From the IMG/VR virus record IMGVR_UViG_3300049783_000574, positions 1-32,424 of that record: a stretch of 32,424 nucleotides of DNA; one strand, given 5' to 3'. The translations under genes and the position numbers were made by a program. Below the pieces are notes generated by a model, which saw only the letters and a list, made by a program, of their open reading frames with translations, did not search any database and was not told where the DNA came from. This stretch comes from a virus. Below, piece by piece: positions 28,064 through 32,424 of the stretch. Within the stretch, counting starts at the first letter, position 1; every line of letters begins with the position of its first letter.

Positions 28064-28355
28064 TTTTTTCTATCTCTCTACGTTTAGCAATGCTTAGCCT
28101 GATAGCGTAAAACCGCTCAAGTATCAACATTGCGATTGCTATTGAGCTTAACAGTTCAACCCACTCGACTTGATACACTCTGCCTAAAACCCAGATTACT
28201 GGTTGAGCTAAAAAGTCTGGTAATAATTCATTTAGTTGATAAACAATGCTTGGGGCAGACACACCCATCAAAACTTTTGAGAATATTGCGTGGGCGTACT
28301 CTTGCGCATTGTGTTGCATGTCATTTATCATTTCTGTAAGTGCGCTCATCGACAT
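28056..28355 (-). CDS. Small membrane protein of the lysis cassette (holin-like)
   Basis: A 99-residue product from ATG 28355 (MSMSALTEMINDM); longer frames to 28400 lack a ribosome site. One clear transmembrane region (about 70-83, WVELLSSIAIAMLILERF), a preceding apolar section (IVYQLNELLPDFLAQPVIWVL), and a basic C-terminus (RLSIAKRREIEKNE). Overlaps the endolysin by eight bases. A second holin, antiholin or spanin-like role is possible. Confidence 0.6.
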   Translation of the reverse strand: MSMSALTEMINDMQHNAQEYAHAIFSKVLMGVSAPSIVYQLNELLPDFLAQPVIWVLGRVYQVEWVELLSSIAIAMLILERFYAIRLSIAKRREIEKNE

Positions 28356-28509
28356 CTTTTTTCGCCTTGAGTATTCTTTTTGCTGATAGAAAGATCGCAA
28401 TTAAGAACGCGGTTATTATGAGCACTTCCAAAAAACAATCGTGACTTATTGAAAACACGGATAGCATTAGAAATGCGATTAAATAAATGTATGCCACTAT
28501 CAGTTCCAA
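28321..28509 (-). CDS. Small two-helix membrane protein, overlapping frame
   Basis: A 62-residue frame starting with TTG 28509 (a GTG at 28497 is an alternative). It has two hydrophobic helices (IVAYIYLIAFLMLSVFSI and EVLIITAFLIAIFLSA) and a basic end (KRILKAKKDV). It lies in another frame over the end of the 28346 gene and overlaps the start of the 28355 gene. Its hydrophobic pattern is more protein-like than the tail of the longer overlapping frame. Confidence 0.45.
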   Translation of the reverse strand: MELIVAYIYLIAFLMLSVFSISHDCFLEVLIITAFLIAIFLSAKRILKAKKDVDERTYRNDK

Positions 28510-28825
28510 TTATGAGTATAACAATTAAGTTCAAGGTCATTATTATACTCGCAAACGACGAGTAAAATAGCTCTTGAATCTTTAATTCTATACCACGCTC
28601 AAGAATTAACCAGTTTACTGCAATTAAAATGTAAGCAAGTGCGGTTAATAGTGAAACGATTCTTAACTTGAAGTTAATATTCAATGTTGATAAGGCGATG
28701 TATGGCAATGCCTGGGTCATGTGCAAAGCAAATCCGTTATGACCGACCATAGCTAAATAAATAAAATAAGTGCCAAAGTGGACGGCAATAAATGCAATTG
28801 CCGCCCTAACCTTTTGACTTTTCAC
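28346..28825 (-). CDS. Multi-pass membrane protein of the lysis cassette
   Basis: A 159-residue frame with GTG start at 28825 overlapping the stop of a micro-gene (GTGA). The first 110 residues give about four membrane helices (IAFIAVHFGTYFIYLAMV, PYIALSTL, LLTALAYILIAVNWLIL, IMTLNLIVILIIG). The last 45 residues look unlike protein (FFGSAHNNRVLNCDLSISKK) where the 28321 frame is hydrophobic, suggesting a frameshift or two overlapping genes. Holin or antiholin role is possible. Confidence 0.5.
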   Translation of the reverse strand: MKSQKVRAAIAFIAVHFGTYFIYLAMVGHNGFALHMTQALPYIALSTLNINFKLRIVSLLTALAYILIAVNWLILERGIELKIQELFYSSFASIIMTLNLIVILIIGTDSGIHLFNRISNAIRVFNKSRLFFGSAHNNRVLNCDLSISKKNTQGEKRCR

Positions 28826-28905
28826 TTTTTCCTAGGCTTACGTTTAGGCTTAGCATCTGGCCTTGGTTGTGGGTTTGGCTTTGGTGCTGGTCTTGAGTAT
28901 GCCAC
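28822..28905 (-). CDS. 27-residue Pro/Lys-rich micro-gene
   Basis: A 28-codon frame from GTG 28905 with AGAGG 8 bases upstream, ending in TGA that overlaps the next GTG. The product has SRPAPKPNPQPRPDAK followed by PKRKPRKK: proline- and lysine-rich with no hydrophobic part. The ribosome site and coupling support translation. Function unknown; it could be a coupling leader for the membrane gene. Confidence 0.45.
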   Translation of the reverse strand: MAYSRPAPKPNPQPRPDAKPKRKPRKK

Positions 28906-28932
28906 TTTAATATCCTCTTGTTGTTTACTTGT

Positions 28933-29094
28933 TTATTTTTTAGCGTCTTTAGGGGTCAGAGCGAAAAAGTCGAAGTAAGGTTTATACTTAGCCCACCACG
29001 CGTCGTCCTCCTGACCTGGAGTAAGTTTTATTACTATTGACGCGATAGCAATAACCGCGCTTATTATATTTAATACGTCAAGTACTGTGTCCAT
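28933..29094 (-). CDS. Small membrane protein, first gene of lysis cassette
   Basis: A 53-residue product from ATG 29094 to TAA 28933. One membrane helix (about 5-23, LDVLNIISAVIAIASIVIK) then LTPGQEDDAWWAKYKPYFDF, a pattern found in small phage membrane proteins near lysis genes. GAGGGCC upstream serves as ribosome site. Candidate holin-associated or tail-associated protein; function not proved. Confidence 0.6.
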   Translation of the reverse strand: MDTVLDVLNIISAVIAIASIVIKLTPGQEDDAWWAKYKPYFDFFALTPKDAKK

Positions 29095-29126
29095 TATTTG
29101 GCCCTCATTTTGTAGTCTTGTTTAAT

Positions 29127-29159
29127 TTTAGCACGGTTAATTAAATCAATCGTGCTAAA
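29127..29159. terminator. Hairpin after the tailspike gene
   Basis: A perfect 9-bp stem (TTTAGCACG / CGTGCTAAA) with 15-base loop between the tailspike stop and the lysis cassette start. A short T-rich tract follows on the minus strand (AATTAAAC). It could partly end tail transcription or protect the mRNA. Confidence 0.5.
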
Positions 29160-29180
29160 CCGTTTTATAATCAAATCTGG

Positions 29181-31238
29181 TTATACAGACCTGCCAGCCT
29201 GCACTTCGCCCGTTATGCTTAGAGTTGTTTGGCCGCTTTTTACATCTAAAGTTGATCCACTGTCTTGCTGTACGTATATTCCAATTGTGGTGCCTTCAGA
29301 AAACCTCTGGGTATGACTAATAGACACCGTAGTGCCATTGACGCTGGGTGCTGATGTTCTTCTAGGCCCGCCACCTGCGCCGTTTAAATAAAGTTGTATT
29401 GTCCTGATTCCCAGCGCGTTTCCTTCAAATTCGGCGCTGGCACTGACTGTATATATACCGTCACGGCGAATTGTATGAAGCACTAATGAAGTTGCGCCGT
29501 TAAATCCGTCATATATAGTATCGTCATATGAGATTGCCGTTGCTGTGCCTGATGTAATAGCTTGATCTACTGTTATCCTACGTTCTAAGTATGAATTGTT
29601 TAAACCACGGAAAGCCGAGTCAGTATGGCCGAACGACTTGCACCCGCTTTCTTCAACCCAATTATTAATTACAGAAGTGTTCCTATTTATCTCATTAAAA
29701 AAACCAAATGCTGCAGTCGTGCTATTAGCCATACAGTTAACCCATTGTATCCCCTGAGGATATGTCGGATATGTCGGGGTATTACCAGTTCTAAATCCGG
29801 CAATTGTTGCAGTCCCAGTCCAGTTTCCAACAGACCCCGTTTCTGTTGCTGTGCAGCCAGAATATACAATGTTCTGTGTATATTCTGATGTTGGATTTGC
29901 TATTGTTGCACCAGGTGCGCTTGCAACAAAACCCCCTAAATCTGCTCTGTAAGTGTGGCACCCTATATAGCTCCCGAAAGTTGCCGTGTTTGCGGCTTTA
30001 AATCCCCACGAGTAACAGTTATTTGCATGTGCGCCGATGACGCTATATCTAGTAGTATGTTGGTCTCCTGTGAAGTCCCAGCCCTGACCCACCGTATCTA
30101 CGATACCGCCGTGAAACGTGAAGTCTTTTGTACCTCCCACAGAAACACCTCGATTGAACCTCGTTGTCGGCGCTTGTCCTGTCCATTCGACTGTAGTGTT
30201 TTTAACAGAAAGGGCATAAACCTGTGCTTTTTCGCCTCGATTTAACCAAAATCCTTGGAAAACATCGTCTGATAAAGCCGTTGTTGTGCTATCTCCTGCA
30301 AAATTATCATAAACTAGCGGGTTGTATATGATTAAATCGTCGAACAAATGGAAAGACATTCCAGAACCAAAACCATTACCTGTAGCGCTTATGTCTCTAC
30401 CCCTGATGACGCCGCCGACTATCCAAAATCCAGCGCTATTCGCTAAACTGCCGCCGTTTTTATTAGTGCCTCGATTCACCTCGACATTTTCTAAATTGCA
30501 GTGAACATTTGATGGGCTATAAAGCGTCCTTGTGTCAGTCGAAGGATTTGTTTGTAAGAAGTCAGCGTCTTTAATTCCAGACCTGACCGGCAAAGTTAAG
30601 TTACCATCAAGAGCGTAAACTTTGCCTTTTATTCCGCTACAACCAACTAATGCATATACGTTTAAATATGCCTCCCATATGGGTTTGTCAGCGGTTGATC
30701 CATTTCCTACTGCTCCAAGCATATGAACATTGTGCGGATAGCTTTTTAATGACCATTGATTGCCGTTGCCATCGTTGAGTAAGTTGCCAACTCCTGTAGA
30801 TATAAAGATCTGTGAAGGGCTTTGGCTTACTGGCCGTCCTGTGACGCCGTTCTGCTTCCAACGGCCACTACCGTCATCTGCGCTGGCTGTATATCCAGTT
30901 GTGTTTATAACTGTGTCCGCTGGATAGATACCAGTTGAAGCGATTAGCTCAGTTGTTGTGATTTCATTGTTTTGTCCAACTTGTACGTAGCGACTTATTC
31001 CATTCGCAACTACTCGATAGCTTCCAGGTTGAATGTAAACAGTTACCTGTCCGTTTGTTCCGGTTGTCTTTGCTGTGCTTCCGTTACTTGCAGCAGCATC
31101 ATCATATAACAATACCACCGTATCGGCTGGCTGAATAAACATTGAGCATGAAGCGCCTACAACCACTTGTTTACCACTTGCTGTTGCATCGGCTTGATTT
31201 AATTCTAGTGCCGTTATTGTGTAAGGTATTAAACTCAT
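29181..31238 (-). CDS. Tailspike with beta-helix and C-terminal jelly-roll domain
   Basis: A 685-residue protein. N-terminal part (ADTVVLLYDDAAASNG, TTGTNGQVTVYIQPGSY) is a beta-sandwich; residues about 160-560 form a right-handed beta-helix by their repeating short strands and Asn/Gly turns (GAVGNGSTADKPIWEAYL is the usual pectate-lyase-type entry). The final 110 residues (YTVSASAEFEGNALGIRTIQLYLNG, STLDVKSGQTTLSI) resemble C1q/TNF-like trimer jelly rolls of tail fibres. It probably binds or degrades the host surface polysaccharide. Active-site residues are not assigned. Confidence 0.82.
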   Translation of the reverse strand: MSLIPYTITALELNQADATASGKQVVVGASCSMFIQPADTVVLLYDDAAASNGSTAKTTGTNGQVTVYIQPGSYRVVANGISRYVQVGQNNEITTTELIASTGIYPADTVINTTGYTASADDGSGRWKQNGVTGRPVSQSPSQIFISTGVGNLLNDGNGNQWSLKSYPHNVHMLGAVGNGSTADKPIWEAYLNVYALVGCSGIKGKVYALDGNLTLPVRSGIKDADFLQTNPSTDTRTLYSPSNVHCNLENVEVNRGTNKNGGSLANSAGFWIVGGVIRGRDISATGNGFGSGMSFHLFDDLIIYNPLVYDNFAGDSTTTALSDDVFQGFWLNRGEKAQVYALSVKNTTVEWTGQAPTTRFNRGVSVGGTKDFTFHGGIVDTVGQGWDFTGDQHTTRYSVIGAHANNCYSWGFKAANTATFGSYIGCHTYRADLGGFVASAPGATIANPTSEYTQNIVYSGCTATETGSVGNWTGTATIAGFRTGNTPTYPTYPQGIQWVNCMANSTTAAFGFFNEINRNTSVINNWVEESGCKSFGHTDSAFRGLNNSYLERRITVDQAITSGTATAISYDDTIYDGFNGATSLVLHTIRRDGIYTVSASAEFEGNALGIRTIQLYLNGAGGGPRRTSAPSVNGTTVSISHTQRFSEGTTIGIYVQQDSGSTLDVKSGQTTLSITGEVQAGRSV

Positions 31239-31259
31239 TTTTTGAAATCCTTAATTAAA

Positions 31260-32424
31260 TTAAAATAATGCTGGGTCAGCTATTGCCATGAATATATAGT
31301 TGCCGCCTGATGCGTTTAAATCACTAGTTACAGCATTAACTGTAAAACCATCTGCGTTCGCAAAAAACAACGTAGTAGTACCCTCTACTACTGATGTGTT
31401 TGCAAGAAGATAATTAGACATTGTAGGTCCGCCCGAGCGAACAACATCGACAATAAACCAGTCGGCTGAGGCGTCTGTCCGTTTAACCATCAACCATCCT
31501 ACAGGGAAGCCAGTAACAACAGCATTTCCCGCGGCACCTGTACCTGTGTAGCTACCACAGAATATACCTTTAGTGGGGTTGTGAGCGAATAAGTAGGCTG
31601 CTATCCCATTGCCAGACTGGTTAATACCAGTCCATGTCCCTACTGTTAACGCTGCTGTTGTAGCCGATGTATTATCCCAAGTTCCCGCACTTGCTGCAAC
31701 TGCGGCTGTAGTGTTAAGCCTAAGGTATTGCGTACCGAGAAGACTTCTGTGCTGTACAAACCAGCCTTCTGAGCCACTAGTTAGTTTGACAAGTGCCATG
31801 CCGAATTGAGCAGTGCCATCCTCTAAATCAATAGCTACTGTCCTACCTGCTACGCCGTCCCCAACATAAGTAACTTTATCAAAGAACCCTTGCTTCTTAA
31901 TAAATTGCCATGATACATAAGGGTTAGCCGATAAGTTAACTTCGGATGAGTTGGATATTGTAAAACCATCACTATTAAAAGCTGTTAAGGATGAGGCCAC
32001 TGTAGTCTCGCCTCCTATTGCATTAGAAGAAATGGACTTAGTGGCTCCCCTTGTCGTATCAAACAGAGCATGACTAGTTGTAGAATCCCTACTCTTAATC
32101 CACACCAAGCCCCCACTATCAACAAGGTTTAATCCACTAACAACATCTTGAGTTGTGCCGTTACCTGTATAAAGTGTAGTAGCAAAAAATGGAGCGCCTG
32201 TTATTTCTCCTCGTATATCGCCTGTGTTAATGTATGTTATTGTATAGCCGTTCTGATTAATCGCTGCGCCCGCTGTGCCGCCGCCAAATTGACCATTTTC
32301 GCCAAGATTGCCACCATCGCCTCCAATTGCTTCGGAAGGTTCAGCGCCCGCACCCCTTGAAATCCCGCCATCACCGCCCAATGCGTTTGATCCGTCTTCT
32401 GCTGGAATTGTTGATGAAGTCCCC
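31260..32424 (-). CDS. DUF7483-type tail protein (partial, N-terminus outside window)
   Basis: A frame open to the right edge with no start seen; 388 residues are visible. The start of the visible part is Gly-rich collagen-like (GGDGGISRGAGAEPSEAIGG, then NLGENGQFGGG). It continues with TLYTGNGTTQDVVSGLNL, GGLVWIKSRDSTTSHALFDT and GFFDKVTYVGDGVAGRTVAID, features of DUF7483, a common fibre or appendage domain in marine phages. Lies 21 bases before the tailspike gene. A TTG at 32381 could be a start only if the upstream open frame is ignored. Confidence 0.7.
   Translation of the reverse strand, partial: GTSSTIPAEDGSNALGGDGGISRGAGAEPSEAIGGDGGNLGENGQFGGGTAGAAINQNGYTITYINTGDIRGEITGAPFFATTLYTGNGTTQDVVSGLNLVDSGGLVWIKSRDSTTSHALFDTTRGATKSISSNAIGGETTVASSLTAFNSDGFTISNSSEVNLSANPYVSWQFIKKQGFFDKVTYVGDGVAGRTVAIDLEDGTAQFGMALVKLTSGSEGWFVQHRSLLGTQYLRLNTTAAVAASAGTWDNTSATTAALTVGTWTGINQSGNGIAAYLFAHNPTKGIFCGSYTGTGAAGNAVVTGFPVGWLMVKRTDASADWFIVDVVRSGGPTMSNYLLANTSVVEGTTTLFFANADGFTVNAVTSDLNASGGNYIFMAIADPALF

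Noticed and set aside
29625-30504. Several rightward frames opposite the tailspike gene
   Set aside because: All lie inside the tailspike coding region, lack ribosome sites and show no family features.

Overview
The window is a stretch of tailed-phage (caudoviral) DNA, a free phage or a prophage, with no host genes in view. It is AT-rich. The protein styles (YopX, DUF6475/DUF1376 replication pair, DUF1073 portal, DUF7483 tail protein, M15 endolysin with a 3TM holin) fit a phage of a Gram-negative, probably marine gammaproteobacterial host (Vibrio, Shewanella or Pseudoalteromonas type). The host is an inference only. No integrase, CI-type repressor, tail tube, tape measure or baseplate gene is visible. 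The major capsid gene is cut by the left edge and a tail-protein gene by the right edge, so the tail genes probably lie outside the window.

Layout. (1) 1-10303: head and packaging genes, all leftward: small and large terminase, portal, gp7-type minor head protein, DUF2213 protease/scaffold, decoration protein and major capsid protein, preceded by two small beta-rich proteins. Two rightward islands sit inside this operon: 2774-4791 (nine tiny genes, several membrane-bound or secreted) and 5779-6147 (one gene with a strong promoter). They look like morons. (2) 10382-21663: a long leftward chain of about 30 small, mostly overlapping early genes. It includes a ribbon-helix-helix protein, YopX, a HAD phosphatase, an HNH-like nuclease, a Dam-type methylase, a lipoprotein, an AP2-domain protein, the replication pair (DUF1376 initiator with 7-bp iteron-like repeats, then DUF6475), an EF-Tu-like peptide, several HTH proteins, a DUF3850 (ASCH) protein and a DUF551 protein. 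A tRNA-like sequence lies at 14282-14352. (3) 21664-21796: a divergent promoter region. (4) 21797-27091: a rightward early operon with a recombination set (uncharacterised partner, YqaJ exonuclease, single-strand-binding protein, VRR-NUC nuclease), then HTH regulators and a cytosine-methylase-like protein. It ends at a bidirectional terminator (27176-27197). (5) 27196-29094: a leftward lysis cassette (holin, endolysin, several small membrane proteins). (6) 29181-32424: leftward tailspike and a DUF7483 tail protein.

Regulatory pattern. Three distant promoters (5717, 14717 on the minus strand, 24908) share the 15-mer ACATYAGTGTTGACA overlapping a consensus -35 box, which suggests one common regulator. 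At many gene junctions the Shine-Dalgarno sequence is encoded in the last codons of the upstream gene. In one run the junction is an 18-bp repeat present four times, so unrelated proteins all end in KEQVK.

There is no gene-free stretch longer than 300 bases. The larger gaps (2628-2773, 5669-5778, 9266-9403, 14245-14403, 17965-18120, 21664-21796, 27092-27195) hold promoters, hairpins, the tRNA-like sequence or micro-ORFs, described individually.
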